Positions 26,447 through 35,299 of a DNA stretch of 64,000 bases are shown piece by piece (position 1 is the first letter of the stretch; each line of letters begins with the position of its first letter). The stretch is from Holdemanella hominis. GTDB lineage: Bacteria; Bacillota_I; Bacilli_A; Erysipelotrichales; Erysipelotrichaceae. The translations under genes and the position numbers were made by a program. The stretch is taken from positions 1 through 64,000 of the forward strand of contig NZ_JACRWH010000003.1 of assembly GCF_014306155.1 (NCBI RefSeq), read 5' to 3'. The notes below the pieces were generated by a model. It had not been told where the DNA came from. It saw only the letters and a list, made by a program, of their open reading frames with translations, and searched no databases.

Positions 26447-27283
26447 ATGAGTACACAACGCTTTCAAATTGACCAAGTCGACTTCAACAAAGCCCGACCA
26501 AAACTACTATATATAACCGAATCCAAGTTCGATCACGAATGGAATTCCACCCTACATACCCATTTATACACAGAAATGTTCTATGTGACAAAGGGCCATG
26601 GACTTTTAAGTTTAGACAACAAAAACTATCCCGTAAAAGAAGACGACCTCGTTATTGTCAATCCATTGGTATCCCATACCGAGCGTGGTATTGAAAATGT
26701 CAACTTCGAATACATTGTTATGGGAATTGAAGGCATCACCTTCTTTTCAAAAGAAGAATATGAAGAACAGGGTTGCAGTATTGCCAACTATTATGAATAC
26801 AAACACGAAGTACTATTCTATCTAAAAACCATTCTAATGGAAGTTAAGGCTAGAGATACTGAATATCAATCCTTATGCCAAAACTTACTAGAAGTATTAC
26901 TGATCAACCTGATGCGTAGGGCCAACATTAGTTTAAAATCTTCACCCGTTAATAAAGCCAACAAAGACTGTGTCTATATTGAAAAATATATTGATGCTCA
27001 CTTTAAAGAAGATATCACACTAGACACTTTAAGTGAACTCACTTTCTTAAATAAATATCACATTGTACATGCCTTTAAACAATATAAGGGAATCTCCCCC
27101 ATTAACTACATGATTCAAAAGCGGATTCAAGAAGCTAAAGTTCTACTTTCTACAACCAATCTTCAAATTTCAGAAATATCCATCATCATAGGATTTACAA
27201 GCCAATCCTATTTTGCCCAAGCCTTCAAAAAAGCAACAGGCATTTCACCTATTCAATTTAGAAAAAATCATAGTGAACAATAG
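26447..27283 (+). CDS. AraC-family regulator of the lacto-N-biose operon
   Basis: 278 aa: cupin sensor domain (LHTHLYTEMFYVTKGHG near 38) and C-terminal double helix-turn-helix (ITLDTLSELTFLNKYH, then ISEISIIIGFTSQSYFAQAF). Divergent from the ABC/phosphorylase operon, its likely target. AAAGAGGTG precedes the ATG. Confidence 0.92.
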   Translation: MSTQRFQIDQVDFNKARPKLLYITESKFDHEWNSTLHTHLYTEMFYVTKGHGLLSLDNKNYPVKEDDLVIVNPLVSHTERGIENVNFEYIVMGIEGITFFSKEEYEEQGCSIANYYEYKHEVLFYLKTILMEVKARDTEYQSLCQNLLEVLLINLMRRANISLKSSPVNKANKDCVYIEKYIDAHFKEDITLDTLSELTFLNKYHIVHAFKQYKGISPINYMIQKRIQEAKVLLSTTNLQISEISIIIGFTSQSYFAQAFKKATGISPIQFRKNHSEQ

Positions 27284-27310
27284 AAAAAGGAGCGACTGCT
27301 CCTTTATTTA
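27284..27310 (+). terminator. Terminator of the AraC gene
   Basis: Stem GGAGC/GCTCC with GACT loop and TTTATTT, directly after the stop codon. Confidence 0.75.
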
Positions 27311-27676
27311 CATAATACAGCACGATATTTTTCAACAATGTCCCGATATTCTTCATCCGACAACTTTTTTCGCCTGGATTCATAGCGAATACACCGCCCC
27401 ATTCATATCCATCCTTATATTTAGGAACTAAATGGAAATGAAGATTTCGTGCATAGCACAAGCTACCCTATTAATATCCTCCATATAAGCAGCTCTTTCC
27501 TGGGCCGTCAACTCTGTAATTTCACTCACATGCTTCTTATGAGCCACAATCACACGACCAGGATGAGACTGTTCTTTAAACAAATACACTTTTGAACTTT
27601 CTAGTTCACAAATTTTAATTCCGAAAGCAGCGACTAACTCACCTTCCATGCAATAAGCACAATTTTGATCTTTCAA
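27304..27676 (-). pseudogene. HIT-family hydrolase gene with an internal deletion and a frameshift
   Basis: The N-terminal part (CAYCMEGE..., HPGRVIVAHKKHV) runs to AMHEIF and then stops. The HIT triad region follows in another frame as LHFHLVPKY. The segment that normally lies between (about 15 residues, including the first triad His) is gone. A second shift in a run of As moves the C-terminus (KLSDEEYRDIVEKYRAVLCK) to a third frame ending at 27304. Clearly inactive. Confidence 0.85.
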
Positions 27677-27795
27677 TTTTTTACCTACTCTTCCCGAAGC
27701 TATAATACCGCAATTTGTAAATGATTACATTTTTTATTTTTATTTTCAAGTGTACATTTGATAACAATATGCTTTCTTTTCCTATAGAAACGTGT

Positions 27796-27893
27796 TATAG
27801 TAATTATGTTGATTAAGTTAAGACTCTAACCCTTTCAATTAACTTTCTCAACATTCCCATTTCTGGACCGGGCCCATTCCGGTCCTTTTATTT
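27796..27893 (+). ncRNA. Small RNA candidate A (upstream of the methyltransferase/helicase pair)
   Basis: Extended -10 TGTTATAGT (27794-27801), then a hairpin GTTGA..AAGTTAA/TTAACTT..TCAAC, then a terminator GGACCGG/CCGGTCC with TTTTATTTT (27864-27893). RNA about 87 nt. Loop contains AACCCTTT, shared with candidate B. Confidence 0.5.
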
Positions 27894-27939
27894 TGTCACA
27901 AAAAATGTTTTTTTTGCTGATGAAAAATTAATATTATGG

Positions 27940-28033
27940 TAATATATCAATGTTGGTTATTTTAAATAATCAACCCTTTAGCATTAGAGCTGGTACCATT
28001 TCACAACTTACTCAAATCCAGCTCTATTTTTTG
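27940..28033 (+). ncRNA. Small RNA candidate B
   Basis: Extended -10 TGGTAATAT ending at 27945, then a hairpin GTTGGTTATT/AATAATCAAC, AACCCTTT, and a terminator AGAGCTGG/CCAGCTCT with ATTTTTTG (27986-28033). RNA about 82 nt, same layout as candidate A. Confidence 0.5.
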
Positions 28034-28057
28034 TTAAGAATTCTAAAATTATAAATG

Positions 28058-28085
28058 CAGGAACACACAAAGTTCCTGTTTTTTG
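28058..28085 (+). terminator. Additional terminator before the methyltransferase gene
   Basis: CAGGAAC/GTTCCTG stem with six Ts. Upstream of it 28034-28057 holds nothing I recognise. Confidence 0.65.
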
Positions 28086-28153
28086 TTTTAAATTGATTTG
28101 AATACAACTTCAAGATATTATATACACAGTATTAGATGGTATTAGAGGTATAT

Positions 28154-28747
28154 ATGATAAACAAAACTTTGGACTACTATAATAAGAATGCTGAATCCTT
28201 TATTCAAGGAACTGTATCAGCAGATTTAAAAGATATACAAGATAAATTTCTAAAAGAATTATCCGGAAATAAAATATTAGATTTTGGATGTGGATCTGGA
28301 AGAGATACTAAATGTTTTATTGAAGCAGGCTATGATGTTGAAGCCATTGATGGATCTTTGGAATTATGTAAAAGTGCCAGTGCATATACTGGTATTCAAG
28401 TAAAACACATGTTGTTTCAAGATTTGGATAAACAAAATTACTATGATGGAATTTGGGCATGCTCTTCTATATTACATTTACCAAAATCCGAATTAAAAGA
28501 TGTCTTATCAAAAATGAGTAAGTCTTTAAAAGATGATGGAATTATTTATACATCCTTTAAATACGGAGATTTCGAAGGTGAAAGAAATGGAAGATTCTTC
28601 ACAGATTTCACTTTAGATATTTTCAAAGATTTCATTCATGATGTAGATACCTTAATAATTAAAGAATACTGGATTACAACAGATGTAAGACCAGGAAGGG
28701 AGGAAGAAAAATGGTTGAATCTACTCCTTCAAAAGACCCATTCTTAG
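28154..28747 (+). CDS. Class I SAM-dependent methyltransferase
   Basis: 197 aa from the ATG at 28154 (AGAGGT upstream). The SAM motif I ILDFGCGSGRDT lies near residue 40, motif II acidic end AIDGS near 65 and WACSSILHLP near 105. It is a small-molecule/TehB-like Rossmann methyltransferase without a DNA-recognition domain or NPPY motif. Its stop lies 37 nt inside the following helicase gene, so the two are translationally coupled and probably act together. Possible roles: nucleotide or nucleic-acid modification in a defence cassette (inference). Confidence 0.85.
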   Translation: MINKTLDYYNKNAESFIQGTVSADLKDIQDKFLKELSGNKILDFGCGSGRDTKCFIEAGYDVEAIDGSLELCKSASAYTGIQVKHMLFQDLDKQNYYDGIWACSSILHLPKSELKDVLSKMSKSLKDDGIIYTSFKYGDFEGERNGRFFTDFTLDIFKDFIHDVDTLIIKEYWITTDVRPGREEEKWLNLLLQKTHS

Positions 28748-31233
28748 TTGAACATACTGATTTTTCTTTAAGAGAAAAAATCAAATATCCAAATGGTGGA
28801 ATATCTAATTTCTATGATAATGGAAAAGATATGGTCATTATTGATGAAGATATTTGTGAGCACAAGAGTAATGATCCTGTATTTTCATATATGCTGATCA
28901 CAGATAAGCAAAATAATTATATGCACCAGTTTAATAGAGTTTTCCGTTTCTTAGGCTACTCTCATTTAGAAGTCGATAAATATCTTTCTAGAAAAGAAAT
29001 TGTATTGCCTACTAGTTATACAAGAAGTATTGGAGACAGAAGTGAACAATCCGATGTATCTCCATTAGAACTGCATTTCGAGAAGAGTTTTTCAAATGCT
29101 TATGGCATGAATGCACTTAAATACATTTCTAGAGAATATGGTATTTGTGATGAAAATGGAAAGAATTATTTCCTTGATTATTTTGTGCGAACAAAAGATG
29201 AAAAATATGCAGTGGAAGAAAACGGTGTAACGTATCATCACCCTCAAATTATTGGTGAAGAAAAATATAAAAAACAATTAACAAAACAAAACACATGTGC
29301 CTCATGGGGAATCAAATTATTCCGTTTTTCTACTGAAGATTGTGCATTTGAAAATCGCATTGAAGATGATATTAAACAATATTTTGGAAATGATGCTTCT
29401 AAATTTATTGATAACGGTTTAAAAATAGACAGATCCGTTGAATTATATGAACATCAATCCATTAGTTTACAAGAAATCCAGAAAAGAAGAGATGCTGGAA
29501 TTAAAGCATTTTTGATTGTATTACCAACAGCTGCTGGTAAATCAAAAATTGTTGAGGAAGATTTACGTGAGTTTGCCAAGAATAAGAAAAGTTTTAAAGG
29601 ATTAATATTAGTTCCAGGAATCAATATTTTGGCAGACTGGAATCAGAGAGTGCATAATTCTTTACCTGAACTAGAAGATAAAATTGATATAAGAACCTAT
29701 GCATATATGGCAAGACATTATACAGAATTATCTTCAGATTATTATAATTATATAGTTGTTGATGAAGCTCACCATGCGGTGGCTCCAATACTAAAAAGAG
29801 TTATTCAATATTATAATGCAGATTTCACAATAGGATTGACTGCAACAGACCAAAGACCAGATAAGAAAAAATTAGAGACTGTGTTTGGAAGCTATTCCAC
29901 TTCTCTATCTTTAAAAGAAGCTATGGAAAAAGGGATTGTTGCCAAGGCAAATGTATATCGAATTGAAACAAATATTGATCTTTCTAAAGTTCGTTTTAAT
30001 GGTAAAGATTATGTAAATGCAGATTTAGAAAAAAGGATACGAGTAACTTCTAGAAATGAATTAATTGTAGATGTACTTAAAGAATACCTCACTTCTGGAG
30101 AAGCTAGCTTACGCCAAGGTGTTATCTTTTGTGTTAATGTTTCTCATGCAAATGAAATGGCTCGCCTTCTTAATAAAGCAGGAATTGTTGCGTCTAGCTA
30201 TACTGGACAAACAAAAAATCCTACATCTGTCATGGATGATTTCAAAAACAAAAAAATCCGATTCCTTTGTACTTGTAACATGATTTCTGAAGGATGGGAC
30301 TATCCTGAGCTTGGCATTTTAGTTATGGCTAGACCTACTCTTTCTAAAGTTCTGTATCTACAACAAATAGGTAGAGGGCTACGAAAAACTGATACAAAGA
30401 AAAATGTGATTGTGATTGATGTTGTTGATGAATATGGAGCTATGATCAAAGCTTGTAATATGCATACTATATTTGCGAATCCATATTATGTACCATTTGG
30501 TGATATCACGATAACAAATTACACACCTGGCGAGATGTTAGTTGTGGATGGAATTGAAGAACGAATTGAGCGTATTACTGAAGTGGATATCAACACATTT
30601 GAAGATAAGTATGGTGATTACCTAAGTCAAGAACAACTCGCACGAGAATACTTTATCAATACCGGAACTGTAACAAGTTGGATTAAAAAAGGAAAAATCA
30701 AGCCTAGTGTAGAATACAAATTTGGAAGTAAATCTTTATATTTATTTAGTCCTGATGATGTTGAAAAGTACAGAAAAGAACTAGGTATAAAAGAACACAA
30801 CAATGATACAATCAAACAAGACTTCTTTGAATTCTTAGAAGAAAGAGATTATTCATTGTCTTATAAAATGCCATTCTTGTTATCCTTTGTTAAAAATATT
30901 GATTCAATCGGTGATGCTAAAATAGATGATGTTTTGAATGACTATATTGCATTCTATCAAGACAGAATCGATAGAGGACTACAGGTTGATCGTAGTACAT
31001 GTCCATACAATGAAACTACTCTAAAAGATAGAAAAGCAATCTGCAGAAATATGTTAACAAATCCATTTGAGAAATTTGAACGAAAAAGATTCTTATATTA
31101 TTCAAAAGATTTAAGTATTATCGCAATGAATCATGCTCTGTACAGTAAGATGACTAAAGAAGATTGGGATAGAGTTAAATCACAAATGCAGGAAGATCTA
31201 GAACACTATTATTCTAATATGGGTGGAATTTAA
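28711..31233 (+). CDS. DEAD/DEAH-box helicase with N-terminal nuclease-like domain
   Basis: 840 aa. Residues about 110-205 look like a Vsr/DUF559-type endonuclease fold: ELHFEKSF, then D156 in NYFLDYF and the acidic pair at 169-170, followed by SWGIKLFRF. A superfamily-2 helicase core follows: Walker A PTAAGKS near 275, DEAH near 350, GLTATDQRPD near 378 and QQIGRGLRK near 550. Near 640-690 is a wing-like domain (EQLAREYFINTGTVTSWIK), then a helical tail. GGGAGGAAG precedes the start. Coupled to the methyltransferase gene. Helicase certain; nuclease and defence role inferred. Confidence 0.85.
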   Translation: MVESTPSKDPFLVEHTDFSLREKIKYPNGGISNFYDNGKDMVIIDEDICEHKSNDPVFSYMLITDKQNNYMHQFNRVFRFLGYSHLEVDKYLSRKEIVLPTSYTRSIGDRSEQSDVSPLELHFEKSFSNAYGMNALKYISREYGICDENGKNYFLDYFVRTKDEKYAVEENGVTYHHPQIIGEEKYKKQLTKQNTCASWGIKLFRFSTEDCAFENRIEDDIKQYFGNDASKFIDNGLKIDRSVELYEHQSISLQEIQKRRDAGIKAFLIVLPTAAGKSKIVEEDLREFAKNKKSFKGLILVPGINILADWNQRVHNSLPELEDKIDIRTYAYMARHYTELSSDYYNYIVVDEAHHAVAPILKRVIQYYNADFTIGLTATDQRPDKKKLETVFGSYSTSLSLKEAMEKGIVAKANVYRIETNIDLSKVRFNGKDYVNADLEKRIRVTSRNELIVDVLKEYLTSGEASLRQGVIFCVNVSHANEMARLLNKAGIVASSYTGQTKNPTSVMDDFKNKKIRFLCTCNMISEGWDYPELGILVMARPTLSKVLYLQQIGRGLRKTDTKKNVIVIDVVDEYGAMIKACNMHTIFANPYYVPFGDITITNYTPGEMLVVDGIEERIERITEVDINTFEDKYGDYLSQEQLAREYFINTGTVTSWIKKGKIKPSVEYKFGSKSLYLFSPDDVEKYRKELGIKEHNNDTIKQDFFEFLEERDYSLSYKMPFLLSFVKNIDSIGDAKIDDVLNDYIAFYQDRIDRGLQVDRSTCPYNETTLKDRKAICRNMLTNPFEKFERKRFLYYSKDLSIIAMNHALYSKMTKEDWDRVKSQMQEDLEHYYSNMGGI

Positions 31234-31245
31234 AAATCATTATTT

Positions 31246-31282
31246 AATCACGGCTATATCAAATTGGCCGTGATTTTTATTT
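31246..31282 (+). terminator. Terminator of the helicase operon
   Basis: Stem AATCACGGC/GCCGTGATT followed by TTTTATTT. Confidence 0.85.
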
Positions 31283-31379
31283 GCAATCAAATTCTAGGGA
31301 CTCAGCAGCGAGCACACCTGCGGCAATTACAAAATTTTATTAGTCAATCTTAAAACCTCTTGCATAATGTTATTCGGTG

Positions 31380-31458
31380 TAATATATTATTGCTATGAAT
31401 TGCGGTGGTCGTCTTCGGACAACACCTAGAAGGAACCTGATGCGTCGGGTTCTTTTTC
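31380..31458 (+). ncRNA. Small RNA candidate C (downstream of the helicase)
   Basis: TGTAATAT (-10, 31380-31385), hairpin GGTGgTCGTC-TTCG-GACaACACC (31404-31426) and terminator GAACCTGA/TCGGGTTC with T-runs (31433-31458). About 67 nt. Promoter and two-hairpin layout echo candidates A and B. Confidence 0.5.
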
Positions 31459-31469
31459 TTTTTCCAAAA

Positions 31470-31657
31470 AATGTAGACATCTATTTGAAATTCTCGATTC
31501 AAGAGAAGAAAGAAAATCGACAGTGTTGGTTTCTCAAATCCCAGTAAAAGAATAGTACGATTTATTTAAGGATTATACATACGCTGACGCGTGTTTAGAT
31601 CGAGTTATATGTGAAGCATATCGTCTAGAATTTAAAGGTGAATCAATAAGAAATTAA
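31470..31657 (+). pseudogene. istB: 3' end of an IS21-family istB gene
   Basis: Reads LFEILDSREERKSTVLVSQI, PVKE, then TAG at 31553-31555, then YDLFKDYTYADACLDRV and AYRLEFKGESIRN with a stop. This is the IstB ATPase C-terminus; the TAG occupies the position of the conserved Trp. Everything 5' is lost. Confidence 0.88.
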
Positions 31658-32020
31658 ATCAAAAAATTGATGTACCGGTTGACCGCTATAGATACACCGA
31701 TGATGCGCTACACACGTACCATTTTCCGTCATATGTAAAATCTGAAATGAATCTTGTGACTACATCAATATTTCGTTTATTAATATAATGAAAAACAGAA
31801 ATTCTCAAACATCAGTTCAAGAATTTGTTTTAAATCTCGCACAAAAAAAACACCTCCAATTCGCAAGATCTATAGAACTTAATATTCTACAAATACATCT
31901 TACAACTGAAAGTGTAGAAACGGCTCTGATTTATGGGTTGTGTGGCTCTAAATGATGAAATGAGTGGCTCTCAGTGCTGGACGGTGTGTCTCTGAATGCG
32001 TGGAAAACTCAGTAAATATA
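31470..32020 (+). mobile_element. IS21-family element remnant
   Basis: Contains the istB stub and, at 31921-32003, four spaced copies of a TGGCTCT-type motif (31922, 31943, 31965, 31988; about 22-bp spacing), the multiple terminal repeats usual at IS21 ends. The middle (31660-31910) holds no recognisable frame. Confidence 0.75.
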
Positions 32021-32057
32021 TGTTAATTAACCAATCTTAATAAAAGTATAAAATAGG

Positions 32058-32106
32058 CAAAAAAAGAATTATTAAAAATATTATATTTTAATAACTCTTT
32101 TTTAAA
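32058..32106 (-). terminator. Terminator of the PTS/GH4 operon
   Basis: AAGAGTTATTAAAA ... TTTTAATAATTCTT stem followed by Ts on the minus strand. Confidence 0.7.
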
Positions 32107-32132
32107 TATAAGTCAATAATGGATTTATTTAT

Positions 32133-32432
32133 TTATTTATTTATTAATAAATCTATTATTGTTTGCGACAAATCTCTTACTGTTTCAGCACTAGAAAGTA
32201 TAGTTTCTGCATGAATCAACAATAAACCAACCTCCAGTTCACCATTTGCATCTAATGTTAGTGCCTTTTGATGTGAAATTGAAGCTTGTTGAATCGCGTC
32301 ATTACCTTCTTTTAACAATTCACTAGGATCACCTTTTGCTTTCGCACATTCAATCGCTTCTAAAAAGCAACTTTTTGCTGTTCCAGCAAACGAAATGATT
32401 TGAAAACATGTCTGTTCATATACTTCATTCAT
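32133..32432 (-). CDS. PTS EIIA, lactose/cellobiose family
   Basis: 99 aa helical protein of the IIA-Lac family; the phosphorylated His is in LLLIHAET near residue 74. Accepts phosphate from HPr and passes it to the adjacent EIIB. Its start overlaps the EIIB stop by one base. The 3' end runs into a TTTA tandem repeat (32121-32144) that includes the stop. Confidence 0.92.
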   Translation of the reverse strand: MNEVYEQTCFQIISFAGTAKSCFLEAIECAKAKGDPSELLKEGNDAIQQASISHQKALTLDANGELEVGLLLIHAETILSSAETVRDLSQTIIDLLINK

Positions 32433-32731
32433 TATTTTAAATTCTCCATGATTTGTTTATAAACTTTAGATCCATCCATCATCCCATATGCTTGCATATC
32501 TATATCAAGTACTGGAATAGAACCAGAAGCATCTTGTACCTTTTGCTTCATATAACGAATTTGTGGTCCTAATAAAATAATATTTGAATCCAAAATATAA
32601 TCATTAGCAACAGCAATAGCTACTGCTTTCACATTCATCTCCACTCCATTTTTTTCTGCTTCTTGTTTAATTTTTTTGCACATCATAGATGTAGATGCAC
32701 CTTGTGAACAAATTAATAATACATTAATCAT
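32432..32731 (-). CDS. PTS EIIB, lactose/cellobiose family
   Basis: 99 aa. The phosphocysteine is Cys8 in LLICSQGASTSMM. Overlaps the upstream regulator gene by 8 nt. Works with the EIIC at 33998 and EIIA at 32133. Confidence 0.92.
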   Translation of the reverse strand: MINVLLICSQGASTSMMCKKIKQEAEKNGVEMNVKAVAIAVANDYILDSNIILLGPQIRYMKQKVQDASGSIPVLDIDMQAYGMMDGSKVYKQIMENLK

Positions 32732-33446
32732 CTTTTTCCTCCTTTAAATATGACTCTAATATCGCTAATACACTTTCAATTAAGTTTATACTATTTCCAA
32801 TAAAGTAATTTGGCGCCTTGTTCTTTTTTTTACCATTTTTTATGACAATATGATTCTTTACATGTTTGCATAGTGTACTGTTGATTGTAGAACTCAGCGC
32901 ATATATCTTGTAATTCATTTTTTTACATCGTTCTTCAATAAATATAAGATCTGTCGTTTCTCCAGATTCACTCACAAATAATATCAAAGATTTTCTTGAA
33001 TTCAAAAAATCCAAAGGGCTTTTATTTGTTGAAAAATAATCCAATTCCAATAGCTTATCTCTTAAATATTGTGCAATATAGTCTGAATAGCCAATCCCAA
33101 TAACATGTATTCTCTCATATTCACCACTTGCAAGATCACGAATAAAATTATCAATCACATCTAATGAACGTTCTTCAATGATAATCGAACGAATAGCATC
33201 AGATGCTTTATAGTCAACATTAGTTGTACTATCAATCTTCAACGCATATAATAATTCACTATATCCCTCGTATCCAAGTTTTTTAGCAAGACGAATAACA
33301 CTAGTCGTTGACACAAAGGAAGCAGATGCAATCTCTCGAATTGGAATTTTGTAATATCCTTTGAACATTCGATTCGAAATTTCATTTAAAATCGTTAAAT
33401 CTGTTTGACTCAAATTGTTTTGTTTTGCAATCTCTTTAATATTCAT
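32724..33446 (-). CDS. MurR/RpiR-family regulator with SIS domain
   Basis: 240 aa. N-terminal HTH_6 (IREIASASFVSTTSVIRLAKKL near 38-59) and a C-terminal SIS phosphosugar-binding domain (IGIGYSDYIAQYL, VSESGETTD). Encoded inside the PTS/GH4 operon, it probably senses the sugar phosphate made by this PTS and controls the operon, perhaps through the palindrome at 36782-36804. Confidence 0.9.
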   Translation of the reverse strand: MNIKEIAKQNNLSQTDLTILNEISNRMFKGYYKIPIREIASASFVSTTSVIRLAKKLGYEGYSELLYALKIDSTTNVDYKASDAIRSIIIEERSLDVIDNFIRDLASGEYERIHVIGIGYSDYIAQYLRDKLLELDYFSTNKSPLDFLNSRKSLILFVSESGETTDLIFIEERCKKMNYKIYALSSTINSTLCKHVKNHIVIKNGKKKNKAPNYFIGNSINLIESVLAILESYLKEEKDD

Positions 33447-33466
33447 AAATCTCCTCTGTTGGAGTA

Positions 33467-33979
33467 TTATATCACACCAACTTCTGTTTTTGATATTAAA
33501 TCATGAATCATTTTTTTCTTTGGAGTGACAAACATACAGATTATTGAAACGATGCCAATAAAAGCCGAAAAATAAACCATATATTGAACTAAATCACGCG
33601 ATACATATAACAAAAATACGTTTCTTATATAGTTGCTCAAAGGATTTAAGCATCCTTCTAGGATAACAATTCCAAATAAATTACGAACAACTAATTGAGT
33701 AAAAGTTAACTTACCAAGCGATTTTACTTTAATTTTACATATTTTTTTTCCAATTGTTTTTCCATCCCACAATAAAGGTAGAACACAAGTATAAACTATA
33801 AAGAAAACACATAAAATCAATAATATTTGTATTTGCGTTCTCGAGTTAAAATATTGAATTGGAATTAAATTACTAACAACAATACCTTCTTGAATATAAT
33901 ATGAAATAACTAAAATTAAATTCATAATGAAATACATAATATACCAATCTAGTACATATGCTATAAATCGTCTCAACAT
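33467..33979 (-). CDS. RDD-family membrane protein
   Basis: 170 aa with four predicted membrane helices. Contains the RDD features: RRFIAYVLDWYIMYF (Arg and Asp) near the N-terminus, DGKTIGKKICKIKV in the middle and MIHDLIS near the end. Function of the family is unclear. Unusual in being embedded between EIIC and the regulator of a PTS operon. Confidence 0.8.
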   Translation of the reverse strand: MLRRFIAYVLDWYIMYFIMNLILVISYYIQEGIVVSNLIPIQYFNSRTQIQILLILCVFFIVYTCVLPLLWDGKTIGKKICKIKVKSLGKLTFTQLVVRNLFGIVILEGCLNPLSNYIRNVFLLYVSRDLVQYMVYFSAFIGIVSIICMFVTPKKKMIHDLISKTEVGVI

Positions 33980-33997
33980 TGTGTTCTACCTCCTTAT

Positions 33998-35281
33998 TTA
34001 TTTATTCACCTGTTCTTCTTCTACATATTTTTTATCCAATGTTTTAATAAACGGATAATAAATCAAACCAGCAATAACCAAAATTACAATTTGTAATATT
34101 CCACCACGAACATCAGAACACATCATCCATCCTCCAAAGAAGAATGGCATTGTCCAAGGAACCGCAACACCAGTTGGTAATGGAACGATTCCCAAAGCCA
34201 TAGAAAAATATGCAATTGAAGTACATACAATCGGAACTAATACAAATGGAATTACCATGACTGGATTCATTACCAAAGGAAGGCCAAAAATAATTGGTTC
34301 GTTCACATTGAATATTCCAGGAATTAATCCTCCTTTACCGATAGTCTTAATACGCTCAGATTTACAACATAAAGCCATTTCTACAGCTAAAGGTAAAGTC
34401 AACCCTGTTCCACTTAAAAAGATAATCATATTTGAAAAATCATTCGTTACAATATATGGTCTCAAGGCTAACGGATCTGCTTGATATACAGCTAAGTTCG
34501 CATCACGTGCTGCATACCATACAGGAGTCATAACACTTGAAACAACATTTGTTCCATGCAATCCAAAGAACCATAAGAATGAATTCAAGAATGTTGCAAT
34601 CATCGTACCAACAAAAGAAGTTCCTAACCCTGTTAAAGGTGCTTGCAATAAACCGTAAATTAAATTTGAAGCCGTTTCAAATGGTGTTATCATAATTAGA
34701 TAGCGGACAATCAAAAATACAATCGCACAAATCAACGATGGAATTAATGCAACAAACTGATCTTGTACAAATGATGGAATATTCCCAGGTAACCTAATAA
34801 TGATATTTTTCTTTATGCATAATGTGTAAATTTCAACCGATATAATTGCAACAATGATAGATAAAAACAATGAAGATGCACCAAATTCATTCACTGATAG
34901 CATTCCATTTTCATCTAATGCAATCAATAGGAAATAAGTCATTAAAGAAGTTACAACACCTGGTAATGGAGAAATTTCGTTTTTTCTACATAACTCATAT
35001 GCCGTACCAAGCATTGTAATAATTCCAATCAAGCCGAATGTAGCTGGATTTAATACGTTCCAATTCCAGTTTTGCCAAATATCTTTACCAAAAATATTTA
35101 CCATTAAATTTTGGTAACTATCCAATGGAAAGTCACTAATAATACATGCAAATGCTCCTACCAATAATAGAGGAATCGTCAACATAATTCCATATTGAAT
35201 AGATGATAAATATTTGTTTTGTTCAAAAAAAGCTGCAACTGGATAGACTTTTTCTTCTAACCATTTTGTAAAATTATTCAT
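33998..35281 (-). CDS. PTS EIIC, lactose/cellobiose family (CelB type)
   Basis: 427 aa, about ten membrane helices. FNVNEPIIFGLPLVMNPVM near 318-336 carries the conserved Glu of the sugar-binding motif; WFFGLHGTNVV is also family-typical. Forms the translocator for the sugar hydrolysed by the GH4 enzyme encoded just upstream. Confidence 0.93.
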   Translation of the reverse strand: MNNFTKWLEEKVYPVAAFFEQNKYLSSIQYGIMLTIPLLLVGAFACIISDFPLDSYQNLMVNIFGKDIWQNWNWNVLNPATFGLIGIITMLGTAYELCRKNEISPLPGVVTSLMTYFLLIALDENGMLSVNEFGASSLFLSIIVAIISVEIYTLCIKKNIIIRLPGNIPSFVQDQFVALIPSLICAIVFLIVRYLIMITPFETASNLIYGLLQAPLTGLGTSFVGTMIATFLNSFLWFFGLHGTNVVSSVMTPVWYAARDANLAVYQADPLALRPYIVTNDFSNMIIFLSGTGLTLPLAVEMALCCKSERIKTIGKGGLIPGIFNVNEPIIFGLPLVMNPVMVIPFVLVPIVCTSIAYFSMALGIVPLPTGVAVPWTMPFFFGGWMMCSDVRGGILQIVILVIAGLIYYPFIKTLDKKYVEEEQVNK

Positions 35282-35299
35282 TTTCTTTTTAGCTCCTTA

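Noticed and set aside
32121..32144. TTTA tandem repeat at the end of the EIIA gene
   Set aside because: Simple AT-rich slippage covering the stop codon; no sign of a wider role.
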